Of a DNA stretch of 64,000 nt, positions 43,741-54,441 are shown in pieces. The stretch is from Cladochytrium replicatum (lineage: Eukaryota > Chytridiomycota > Chytridiomycetes > Cladochytriales > Cladochytriaceae). Both the position numbers and the translations under genes were made by a program. Where the stretch lies: the NCBI GenBank assembly GCA_025526935.1, contig JAHLKD010000040.1, positions 1-64,000 of the forward strand, read 5' to 3'. How positions within the stretch are numbered: position 1 is the stretch's first letter; every line of letters starts with the position of its first letter. The notes below the pieces were generated by a model that searched no databases, was not told the DNA's origin, and was given only the letters and a program-made list of their open reading frames with translations.

Positions 43741-45658
43741 ATGGTCACAAATCCACTCCCTTTCTCCCTCGAAGCCGAATGCAGGAAGGCAGCAAAAATC
43801 TTTGGCGAGTTCACTGGTGCTGACCAGTCGGTCATCATCCCCTCAAAGATTCTCCGCTCTTGCAAAGGCTTAGTCATCGGCTCAACTGTTAGGGTTGGAT
43901 TTGGTGTCGTTGGCGCTATGGCTGTTAGATCACTTCATGTTATTGTCCATGTTCAATGACTCTAAAGTGCGGAATGCATTTGATAAGGCTCTGGAATTGT
44001 AGTTGCTCGCACTAGTGATGGAGCATGGACACCTCCGTCTTGTGTATCTGTTGGAGGGCTGTCAGGTGGAGCGCTAATTGGAGGAGGACTTGTGGAGTTT
44101 GTGATGGTGTTGAACAGTACTACTGCCGTTTCGGCGTTAAAGACGGTGGGGAACATTACGTTGGGTGCAAATATGAATGGTAGGTTCTTGTTAAGTCCTA
44201 TCCATCTTTGCAAGAACGGAAGCTCAACATATATTGTCATGATTAGTGTCAGTTGGACCAGTTGGCAGGGATGCGGAGGTAGATGTATCTGCTCTCCGCG
44301 TTGCACCTATTTTTGCATACTCCAAGGTATCAACTTATTCTGAAAATATTATCTGCGAATAATGTTCACTCACTCACTTGCAATCTTACAGTCGAAGGGT
44401 TTATTCCTAGGGGTCAGTTTCGAGGGGACAGCAATCGTTGCTCGAACAAACGCGAATAAAGGCTACTTTTTTGACGAATGGGCATCAAAACCATCTGCCA
44501 TTCTCTCTGGGAACGTCGAGCTTCCTGCAATGTTGGTGGAACACCCACTATACGACATTTTGGCAACCAAGTGCGGAGGTGGTAACACGGTAAATAGAAG
44601 GATTGAGCTAACAAACATCGTAGATGGTAATTCTGTCTTTGTTTCAAGGCATGGGGTGATTACGGCCGCGACGATTATTAGTCCAGTCGTGACGATTTCA
44701 GCTCCCATACAGATCCGATGCGCGGTTTGAAGGATCGATATACTGACAACAACAGATAGGACGACAGAGACGACTCAGATCGCTTCGGGAGCGGTGGGAA
44801 GAATGATGACTTTGATGGATATGGTGGGAGAGATTCATATGGCGACGGGAAAGATCACTTCGGTCGATCCAGAAACGACTCTTTTGGAAGCAGTGGGGGA
44901 AAGAAGCGGATATCCAACATGATGATGTCCTTCATGGGTCGCAGGGGAAGCGAGCACGGCGCGTCATCATCTAGTGAAGACGTTCCTGATTACTACCGCA
45001 ACGCAGCGGAAGGTGAGTCTGGTAACGATAGCCGACGGTTTGAGCGGGCAAACTCGGTGGATTCTGGCATGCCGTCGATAATTTCTCGGCGGACGATGTC
45101 GACTCCTGGTGTAAGCAGAAACGACCGATACGGAAGCATAGACTCTGGATCAGGGCTGCGGGATGATGGGAAGACCGGAGGGTTCTTGGATCAGTTCCGT
45201 GGGGACGCGACAGACGCTGTGGATTACTCATCCCGCGTCGACAGCTCGACGCGCCGGCCCGCACCTAGTAGCAGCTCTGGAGGTGCTAGCATCAGTAGCA
45301 ACAGGATTCAATCTTACTCATCGGGTCAAACGAAGAGAAACGATTCGTACGGTAGCGGTGGGCTGTCGAGCGTTCGGGAATCGGATGATCTCCTGGGTGA
45401 TGGCGCTGGATTCTTATCGCAAAAGCCGATGGGTGCGACGAAGTCAGGAGGGAATGTGCCTTTCCTGGTGGAAGTTGTGCACCAGTTCGATGCCCAAGAT
45501 GGCGGTGATTTGCCATTGGCGGTGGGCGATATTGTTGAGGTAATCAGGGGCAAAAAGCCAGCATTGGGAAGTCAGAACAGTTCCGCCGAATGGTGGGAGG
45601 GCCGGTGCAATGGGCGGGGTCTTTCCCATCCAACTATGTCAAAGTTTGTCATGCTTGA
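43741..45658 (+). CDS. YSC84/SH3YL1-like actin regulator with C-terminal SH3
   Basis: Exons by homology and phase: 43741-43903, 43988-44179, 44247-44326, 44392-44589, 44760-45658 (about 510 aa). The N-terminal SYLF/Ysc84 lipid- and actin-binding module is clear: NPLPFSLEAECRKAAKIF, ILRSCKGLVIGSTVRVGFG, GIVVARTSDGAW, VEFVMVLNSTTAVSAL, ITLGANM, SVGPVGRDAEVD, APIFAYSKSKGLFLGVSFEG. A Ser/Gly/Asp/Arg-rich linker follows, then an SH3 domain (FDAQDGGDLPLAVGDIVEV, WWEGRCNGR). The expected SH3 ending, FPSNYVKV, is present at 45625-45648 but one frame away from the preceding codons, with the shift at the G run 45616-45619. In yeast this family acts with Las17 at endocytic actin patches. Either the base count is wrong there or the gene has lost its SH3 end; without a shift the frame runs on to 46103. 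Confidence 0.85.
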
Positions 45659-46536
45659 TATTGGAAATGTGCATTCAGAAGCTTGCCAATTTTTAAGTGA
45701 TCTGTTTCTTTCATCTCGTCCAGCTTGCTGTAATCCCCAAACTGTTCGTTTATTTTCTTTGGTTGTTTCGCTTCCGTTTCCCCGCCTCATGATCTTGACT
45801 GTTGCACTCACACAAGTTTCCGTTGGCTCTCACAGCATAGACCTGGTTTTCATTTGTAGTTTAATTTCCAAGCTGACGTGTTGTACAGATCTATGGAAGT
45901 CTGGCAAAACTGGGGCGGAGCCTTTGACAAGTCACCAGGTGAACCAATTTTGGCCTTTCGATTTGCCATCGTTCCCAAACCATCTGCAACGGAGACAGCT
46001 GGGCAGCAGAGTAGTTGGCACAAAGTTTTCGAACCTCAGGAACTTTGCCTATCGTTGGGGCCATCATTTTCACGTTGGTAAAAGCGAGAAAACAACGACG
46101 TGAGGAATCCCATAGTCGCTATGCTGCTTATCTCCCATAGTCGCTATGCTGCTTATCGATGATGATCGCTTGAATTATGAAATAAATATCTTGGCCAGAC
46201 GAGATCAAACATTTTGGTGGAGCATTCATATGAGCCAACAAGGTTATCACCCCCATCCGTACCACGCAGATCAACACTGGCCCACGCAATGCCCATACGC
46301 CAGCAACCTTTGCCCCTCGCCCTCCGGTGTCTCCCTTATGATGTGATCGACCACGCTGCACCGTCATCAATCATCACGGGACATTCATTACCCGCATTTA
46401 GCTGCATGAGGTCACACGCTTCACTGAGCAGGTAATAAATACCCGCGAAAAATCACCTTCAGCACCGGACAAAACTTTGCCTGAGCTTGGGCATGTATTT
46501 ATCGCAACACAGCTCTGTTCTCGAACAGTTAAAGCC
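45659..46536. other. Intergenic, with a 25-bp tandem duplication
   Basis: About 880 bp between the Ysc84-like gene and the LRR-like gene. A unit TCCCATAGTCGCTATGCTGC (25 bp in full) occurs twice at 46108-46157. The open frames in this stretch lack recognisable domains. The right end must carry the promoter of the 46537 gene. Confidence 0.5.
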
Positions 46537-47767
46537 ATGGCTGTCTCGCACATCCACGACATCAGCGACGATATCTGGAACGATCACATTGCAATGTACT
46601 TGTCGTACCACCAGTTCCATCGGCTTGCTCACACTGACAAGAGGTTGAGACATCTGTTCCTGAGACGATGGCTTGGATCCGGGTCGTTGTACCTGAATCA
46701 CTCTGTCGTAGCGCACCATTTGTTTAGGGACGCGTTCTTGAGGAGACCGGATCTACTGTCAATGTTTACAAAGCTGGAAGTTGCAGAGGACGCGCTGTCT
46801 CGCAGGGTCGACGATATTGTCGGTGCTTTGGCTGCGGGGTCAATCTCTGATTTGAAGGTTTCGGCGAACGGCGGCGGACGATTGGGATATCGTTACGCGG
46901 AGCCGATATCACACATTCTTAGGGCGTTCAAAAACTCTGAGGTATGAGAGTGAGCATGTTAAAGAATTTGGCGGACGCCTATGAGAAATCATCATTCTTG
47001 AACGACATGGCTGATCACTGCTTTTCAATTCCCAGACCTTGCAAAAGATTGATATCATGCTTCTTTCGTTCTCAAGTCGTCCTGGTACCCTCGTCCTCAG
47101 CACGCTCTCTCATCTTCTGCTGTCTCTCCCTTCCCTGACATCCCTTACACTCCGCGTATCAACTCACGACTATCATACCAATCTTCCCAGTTCAACCTTG
47201 CATAATGCCTTGCTCGCACATGCACCCAATCTCGCGTGCCTAGAATGGTCCATTGACTTCGCTCCAAACATGGTCACCACAACGAATCACCTCCGTTCCC
47301 TCCTTACCCAGTTTCTCTCTCGAGCAACCGCGCTATCGCATCTACGCGTCCGTTTCGTCGAAGGGCGAGCGGGCTGGGTGCACACTCACGTCGGTGACTC
47401 CGAATGGCGCGAGATCCGATCCATCATCCGCGCACTCGCATCCAACCCATCGGTGCAGATCTCATCGCTCCAAATCGAATGTGCGTACCTCTACGAAACC
47501 GAAGCGATCGAAGACGTCGCGTGGATGCTATCCACAGCACGCGCGTTCTCGAGCTTGAGGCGCTTTGTGATGGACCAGTGCGTGATTGGCGCCGAAGGCG
47601 TGGATGTCGTCACGCAGGCTGTGAGGTCGATCTTGAGCGTCAAGCATTTGCGGATCTCGTCGAGCAATTATAGAAAGGGTATTGATGAGGCGATATCGGG
47701 GGTTGGGGACGCTCGATATCGAAAGTGTTTTGTGCGACCGCAAGCGTTGCCAAAAAAGTATTGGTGA
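46537..47767 (+). CDS. F-box/LRR-like protein
   Basis: Two exons, 46537-46941 and 47036-47767 (intron 94 nt), giving 378 aa from ATG in MAVSHIHDISDDIWNDHI. The first ~50 residues resemble an F-box (helical, ISDDIWNDHIAMYLSYHQFHRLAHTDKRLRHLF). The rest has leucine-rich periodicity of the LRR type: LSHLLLSLPSLTSLTLRV, LAHAPNLACLEWSIDF, ATALSHLRVRFVEG, ARAFSSLRRFVMDQCVI, VRSILSVKHLRISSSNY. This pattern suits basidiomycete/chytrid-type F-box proteins that recruit substrates to an SCF ubiquitin ligase. The F-box itself is weak, so the role is inference. Exon 2 is more GC-rich than exon 1. Confidence 0.65.
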
Positions 47768-48417
47768 GAAGATCAGACCGCGCAGCTTAACACATCCAAC
47801 GTCCAATTTCTGTTGTCTACTATTGTTAGTATTTTGCTTTTCTCGTTCTGTCTTTTTCTATTTGCACGGGTGATCCCCGTTATTTCTTATCTTTCGAATA
47901 AGACAAGGTTTTGTCGTCCACCTTTTGATACCCTCCCTTCCAGCAAAATTTGAACACATCTGTACACTACGTTTATTGCCAACCAGCACCATTGTCAATT
48001 TATTTGATCACACATGTATAACGTTAATCCATTCGATTGGGAGAATTGTTTCGAGGCTTCACCCGCAGTTGTACAATCTAAACCTACTTGCTTGCATGCT
48101 CGTCTCTATCCTGTGCATGTAGAGTGAGAAACGAGAAACTCTTTCATTCTCGAGAAAATGTGATTGCGAGTTTCTGATACTGATCCTTTTATTTAACTCT
48201 GATTACTTTTGCCAATCATTCAATGCAACCTTCAGACGTGGATCGTTCGATGGGATAAGACGGCGTGGAACCATCTAGAAAAGGGCAGGAGGACTGAAAT
48301 CTAACTTGGATTTCCGCAAGCAGCCCAGGCAAATGAGCGAAACAAATTGAAAGCAGACGAAACTCTCACGGTCGGACTTGCCGCATCCACTCAATCTAAC
48401 CAGAGTAGATTTGTGCA
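47768..48417. other. Intergenic, AT-rich 3' flanks
   Basis: 650 bp between two convergent genes (LRR-like on plus, small ORF on minus). It contains T-rich stretches but no domain-bearing frame. I see nothing else in it. Confidence 0.6.
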
Positions 48418-48675
48418 TTATTTCCATCGACGGCCCGCCCTTGTTAGTTCCTGAAAGGACCAGGACCCAACGTGCTCGACTATCTTGATATTGGTGTCCA
48501 TAATCGATGGGCTAAACACCTTCACGAACGCTCCCTCAAACTGTGGGTCAAACTCCACTGTGATGGCGCTCTTGAGATCTTTGTTTAGTGAGCGCTCGTA
48601 GGACGCTTTGGACGCTCGCGTCGTTCGTTGACTTCGACGCTCCGTTATTTCGTCAGAGTCTACCTGTTTAGACAT
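48418..48675 (-). CDS. Small unrecognised protein (85 aa)
   Basis: Open frame from ATG at 48673-48675 with a strongly basic and polar start (MSKQVDSDEITERRSQRTTR) and a mixed C-terminal half (VEFDPQFEGAFVKVFSPSIM ... SWSFQELTRAG). No membrane segment or signal is seen. It lies head to head with DIS3, 88 bp from the DIS3 start, so the two would share a promoter. It may be the first exon of a longer gene or a short independent one. No family is recognised. Confidence 0.4.
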   Translation of the reverse strand: MSKQVDSDEITERRSQRTTRASKASYERSLNKDLKSAITVEFDPQFEGAFVKVFSPSIMDTNIKIVEHVGSWSFQELTRAGRRWK

Positions 48676-48763
48676 ATTTTCAGTTCAGCGTCCTGCCAAT
48701 TTCAGTTTTATGCGCGCAATGTGTTTCCCACTGCAGACAGTTTGTGGCGCGGTCCGTTTCAGC

Positions 48764-51700
48764 ATGCTCAAAAGCAAAGCTTTCGTCCGCAAAACTAAGA
48801 AGGGGAACGTTATCAAAGTCGTCAAGGAGCACTGTAATAATCCAATTGAACTTTTGACCGCGATTTACCCACTCGTGATTGAACTTCGCTCTCAGATCTT
48901 CGCGACGACATCTTTTGCGGTATTCCAGGCTGCCAATCATGTCCGCTGCCTGCTGGAGTCACCCGCGATGGCAGCATTTTGGAATCACTCGTGCCTGACC
49001 TGAGCAAACCGCCAGCGCCGCCAAGTCTGCTTAGCAAGTCTCCGCGCGAGAGCAAAGATGCACCACGATTGGCCCCTCATTACGTAGTATTGGACACCAA
49101 TGCCGTGTTTCACCAGGTTGAGCCAGATTAAAGGCCTTTCAAAGAAATAGTAATTGTTGATCTCTACCAATGTTTTTTTCACATCGTGCGATAGATTGAC
49201 GTGATCGAACACCCAGCATTCAAAGATGTTATCCTGCTCTCGACGGTGTTGGACGAGTTGCGGCACCGAAGCTCGGCTGTGTACGAGAGAGTAAGGAACC
49301 TTATAAAGGATCCCGAGCGTCATTTCTTCGTGTTCTGTAACGAGCATCACAGGTAAACCAACAATTGAAATCGAGACTTGTTACAAATCGAAGATGCTGA
49401 TCAACTGTTGGTAGGGATACGTATGTGGAGCGAATGGACGAAGAGTCGATCAATGACCGAAATGATCGCGGTGCGTTACAATGATGGCCTATATTCGTGC
49501 GTCTGATTTGTGAATGGAATAGCTATCCGGAAGGCAACTTCGTGGTACAATGCGCATCTTCGTCAAATCGATAATCGCACGGGTAGAGTCGCGGTACTTG
49601 TCACTGACGATGCGGACAGCCGGCGGCGGGCAAGTGTCGATGATGGAATTGCGGCTGCGTTGTCTGTGCGGGAGTATGTGCGGACGCTGGAATCCGCTCA
49701 TCCTGAGCTCGTGGATATGGTAGCAGCTGGAGAAGAAGAAGCTGAGAAGATTGATGATGCGAGAAAGTTTACGTACGAGGACGTAAGATGTTTATCTGCC
49801 TTCGGAAGATCAGACAATTGACATGTGTATTCTGTGCAGCATATTTCAGCGGTGCAGGTTGTAGCGGGCTTGAAGGCGGGAACGCTGTATCAGGGATCAT
49901 TTGGTGTCAGCAACCACAATTATCTTGAAGCATCGATTTCTGCATCCGATTTTTCATTTGTTCATGCTGGGAAGGAAGTCGTTGCGAGCTCGATCCTGAT
50001 TCTCGGACGCGCCAATATGAACCGCGCCGTGCATGGGGACGTTGTTGCCGTGCAGCTGCTTCCAAAACTGCAGTGGCGAAGGACAGTGGGAACCGGCGTC
50101 GCTCTGGAAGAAGGTGAGATATGTCCATTAGTGCTCCTTCGGTTCCCTAAACTCCGGCTTTCCAGAGCGAGACGAGGAAGATGACTCGGAGGCGGTGGTT
50201 CCTGAAGAGACTGCAGTTGGCGATGCTATGGATGTGGATGAGGATCCGAACTCCGAACCACCGATTCCTACCGGGAAAGTCGTTGGGATCATCAAGCGAA
50301 ACTGGCGTCCGTACTGTGGAACCATTGAGAAGTTGAAAGGCGGAACGTCATCTGGGGCAACCACACGTGTCTATTTCTGGCCCATGGAGCGTCGAATCCC
50401 ACGCATTCGCATCCGAACGAGGCAAGCTGCAGCGCTGCAGTCCCAGCGGATTCTCGTTGCCATAGACGTATGGCCAAAGAATTCTAGGCTGCCCATGGGA
50501 CATTTCGTGCGTAGCCTTGGCGCAGTTGGGGACAAAGCTACGGAGACAGAAGTGCTTTTATTGGAGCATGATGTGCCGTATGTCGCGTTCTCGCCGCAGG
50601 TTCTCAGTTTCTTGCCCAAGGAGGGTGAGGCGTGGATTGTGAAGGAAGAGCACCTGGAAGGGAGGATGGATCTTCGAGGCCTTGATGTGTGCAGTATCGA
50701 TCCGCCTGGGTGTACTGATATTGACGACACACTTCACGCTCGCACATTGCCGAACGGAAACATCGAGATTGGAGTCCGTGAGTTGTTGTACCGTCGTATT
50801 TGGTTCGCTCCTGAACTTCTTTCAGATATTGCGGATGTGAGCAACTTTGTGAAATCTGGAAATGCAATGGATCTCGAAGCGGCTCGCCGTGGGACCACTG
50901 TATACTTGGTGGATAAGAGGATCGACATGCTTCCGTCTTTGCTTGGAACAAGTATGCCAGTATGGTGACGATTGCTCCTTGCATACTTATTCCTTTGATT
51001 TAGACTTATGCTCTCTTATGTCAAATGTTGATCGATTAGCCTTCTCTGTTTTGTGGGTATGTGAAACACTTCACGAATTATGTGCCTAGTTTGATTCCTT
51101 TACAGGAAATGACACCGGACGCTGAGGTTGTCAATGTGAAGTACACAAAGTCCGCCATTCGCTCGCGCGCTTCGCTGACGTATGACGAGGCACAAGCACT
51201 TCTAGATGATCCGTGAGTGTTACAAGACTGTTTTGACGGGAGTTCTGCTTGATGTTCCGATTCTAAGGGCTAAGAAGGATCCTGTATCCCTCGGAATAAA
51301 AGCCCTCAACCGAATAGCCAAGATATTGAGGAAACGGCGCGTGGAAGCCGGAGCTCTGACTTTGGCTTCTCCAGAGGTCAGGTTTAAGATGGAGCGTGAT
51401 ACGAACGATCCTGTGGAAGTTGGTACGTTGCACACCGGGTTTTGTTGAAGTACCAAAGGACTAAGCTCATCGTGTAGAAATGAAGGAGCTCAAGGATACC
51501 AACGCGCTTGTCGAAGAATTCATGCTTCTAGCTAATATCTACGTGGCCAAGAAGATCTATGAGACGTTCCCAGACTCGTCGATGCTCCGAAGACATCCAA
51601 AGCCCCGGGCGACGCAGTTTGAGAGCTTGCTTGCTGCGTTGCGGCCAAGGGGGATTGAGCTGGACATTTCGAGCTCGAAGAGCTTGAGCGACTCTCTGGA

Positions 51701-52634
51701 CAATGCGATAGATCCTAAGGATGCATACTTTAATAAGCTCGTGAGGATCATGACAACAAGGTCAATGATGCAGGCCGTGTACTTCTGCTCTGGTACGATG
51801 GGAGAGAGCGATTTCTGGCACTACGGATTGGCGAGTAGCATATACACACATTTCACATCCCCGATTCGAAGATACGCAGGTACGTGAGTGCTATTTTCTT
51901 AGGTCAACATGAGTTAATCCTACTTCCTTGTAAGATCTTGTGGTGCATAGACTCTTGGCGGCCGCCATTGGATACGATAAGGTGTATAGCGCGGAGTTGA
52001 CGGACAAGACGAAGGTTGATGAGCTGTCGCAAGGTATTTGAGCGTCATATGTTGTCAGCATGAGTTAATGTCGATTTCAATCCATCTCAGTGCTCAATTA
52101 TCGAAATCGGATGGCTCAGATGGCTTCACGATCGTCAGTGGAACTTTTCACGCACCTGTTCTTCCGTGGAAAGATCGAGCAACATGAAGCATATGTTACA
52201 CGAATCCTCAAGAACGGTTTCAATGTCTTGGTTCCACGGTAAAGAGAGCCTAAATGTGGTCAAAGTGCTTAACTCAATCAGTTTATTCTTTTTTTTATAG
52301 ATATGGAATTGAAGGATTCATCCAGACAGACGGGGACGCCAAAGCATTTGTTTATGACAAGGGAGCGAATGAATTGCGGACGTCGGATGCAGGGGGAGTG
52401 AAAGTAGGACTGTTTGATCGAGTGGTTGTGCAAGTATCGATCCAAGAAGCAGGGATCTCTGGGCAGCGCAGCAAGTTGATTGTGCAACTTGTTGAGCCTT
52501 TTGTGAACGGTTTCAGCGTTCCTTCACTCCCCGGAGGAGTCGGATCAGTGAAGGTTGTTGGAAACGTTGAAGTTGCAGAGAAAGAAACACCGCAAGACAC
52601 ACGGCCAGCGAAAAAGAAGAAGGGCGGACGGTGA
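48764..52634 (+). CDS. DIS3: Exosome 3'-5' exoribonuclease/endonuclease Dis3 (Rrp44)
   Basis: Catalytic subunit of the RNA exosome. Fifteen exons keep frame and give 1024 aa: 48764-48833, 48896-49116, 49195-49352, 49415-49470, 49523-49782, 49840-50113, 50166-50777, 50826-50951, 51004-51056, 51106-51212, 51268-51422, 51478-51879, 51935-52033, 52091-52238, 52301-52634. Start chosen at [14 protein letters not shown], the usual Dis3 start; an in-frame ATG at 48710 is less likely. Domains in order: CR3-like Cys region ([18 protein letters not shown]), PIN endonuclease ([42 protein letters not shown]), two cold-shock domains, RNB exonuclease with [16 protein letters not shown] (from about residue 523; magnesium-binding aspartates) and [20 protein letters not shown], then S1 (YGIEGFIQ), ending in KKKKGGR. 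All introns are about 47-78 nt. It looks intact. Confidence 0.97.
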
Positions 52635-52768
52635 TGGAAAGGTTATGGAATTATAAAAATTTGACAACATGTAACTGTGGTGGTTTCCGCACGTGACCGT
52701 GTTTTGGGTCAGACACGACGTTCCACAACGGGACACCGGAGTCTGTCCTGGCCTGTGTGCAGCACGAA

Positions 52769-54047
52769 ATGTCCACCCAAAGTACCGCAATGGGTAACGC
52801 AACAACTCCAACCGCCCCAGCTCCTCATTTCGTGGCGTCAGATCCGGCTATTGGACAACCTACTTCAGCACATGGCCGGATAAGCTCATCAAAGAGACGA
52901 GAATTTGCTTGGAAGTCGTTCGTCGCGGGAGGAATCGCTGGCTGTGCTGCGAAAACCGCTATCGCACCGCTCGACCGTGTCAAGATCTTGTTCCAGACAA
53001 GCAACCCCCACTACGAAAAGTATTCGGGTTCGTTGCTGCGGCATTTGCTCTAGGAAACGGAATATTGACGTACTTTTTAACTTCAGGCTCCGTTCGGGGA
53101 ATGTTAATGGCTGTTCGCGCTATCAGAACTGACTACGGCATATCGGGATTGTTTCAAGGCCACTCTGCTACACTTCTCAGAATTTTTCCCTATGCTGCCA
53201 TCAAATTCATGGCCTACGAGCAATATCGTGTCCTGATCATGCCGAAAGTATCTGATGAAACAGCTCTCAGGCGAATGTTTGCCGGATCATTAGCTGGTAA
53301 GAACATGAGTGAACGATGAAAATCCTTTGCATCTAAACCAACTCACATGTATCTTACACAGGCGTGACATCTGTCTTCTTCTCTTATCCACTCGAGCTTG
53401 TGCGCGTTCGACTCGCATTCGAAGTCAGAACTTCGCGCTCACTCGGTATTCTCTCCACCGTTCACTCCATCTACTCCGAACCAAACCCCTTCCTTCCTAC
53501 CGCCCCATCACAAACCCGCAACGCAATCAAGGGTGTCGCCAATTTTTACCGAGGTTTCCTCCCGTCGGTTTACGGAATTATACCTTATGCAGGTGTATCA
53601 TTTTTGACTTACGACTCGTTCAAATCATTTGCTTCCACCAACGAGGTTTTGAAGAAGTGGACTGTATTACCACAAAATGAATCGGACATATCACAACATC
53701 CAACCAAACCTCATGTCCGAGCCTGGGCAACATTGATATGTGGGGGACTATCAGGTGCCCTAGCCCAGACGTCTTCATATCCGTTCGAGATTATTCGAAG
53801 ACAGATGCAGGTAGCTGGAATAACGTCTGCCACTTCAACTACACCACTGGACGTTGAACGGTCAAAAGCACTTACATCAACCCTTGGAACTGCGCGCTAC
53901 ATCTTCCAACGGAAAGGGCTGAGAGGATTTTTTGTCGGCTTGAGTATTGGCTTCATCAAAGTGGTCCCCATGTTTGCAGTGTCTTTCTATACTTACGAGA
54001 TGTTGAAGGAGTGGATGGGAATCGATGATCCCAGGGACAATACATGA
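52769..54047 (+). CDS. Mitochondrial carrier, Leu5/SLC25A16-42-like (CoA transport)
   Basis: Inner-membrane carrier with three ~100-aa repeats and six spans. Exons 52769-53027, 53087-53296, 53362-54047 give 384 aa. Each repeat carries the carrier signature: PLDRVK in [26 protein letters not shown] in [19 protein letters not shown] in [11 protein letters not shown]. The Ala-Lys-Thr start of repeat 1 and the [20 protein letters not shown] block fit the Leu5/Graves-disease carrier group, which brings coenzyme A into mitochondria. The long loop after PFLPTAPSQ is typical of the fungal Leu5 branch. The ATG sits 134 bp after the DIS3 stop on the same strand. The substrate is assigned by family likeness only. 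Confidence 0.9.
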
Positions 54048-54441
54048 GAAAGGATAGATTATTTTCACCTGATTCTTATATGCAGTTCATGCAATTTTGC
54101 TTTTGGGGTGGATGTGACAGAAAGCGCGGTTGTCATTTCCACTCAACTCCCCAACATTTCAATCCCACGTTTTGTAACTTTTCTGGGGCTGAACTACTCA
54201 TTCATTTTGCAAGTGAGCTAGTCACACGCACGTGCACTCACTGCTCCTTCGCCACACCATTGAGGCCGTCCACACGAGAATCGATTGCCGACAGATTGGA
54301 GCGCACGGCGCAAGCGAGGGGAAACGCAATAATACCGCTGAATGAGGATAACGTTGCTCTGATTTATTTTTTGCTGCTACTGCTCTGGCGCCGCTGCAAC
54401 TGATTTGCTAATCTTGTTGCTGTTCTCGCTGATTGACCGGG
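54048..54441. other. Intergenic: promoter and leader of the YTH gene
   Basis: About 394 bp after the carrier stop. It contains a plus-strand frame without a recognisable product. T-rich and CAAT-like short stretches are present, but I cannot assign specific sites. Confidence 0.5.

Noticed and set aside
48710-48763. Upstream in-frame ATG for DIS3
   Set aside because: It would add 18 residues with no likeness to the conserved Dis3 start MLKSK; the next ATG fits the family and the short spacer to the divergent ORF.
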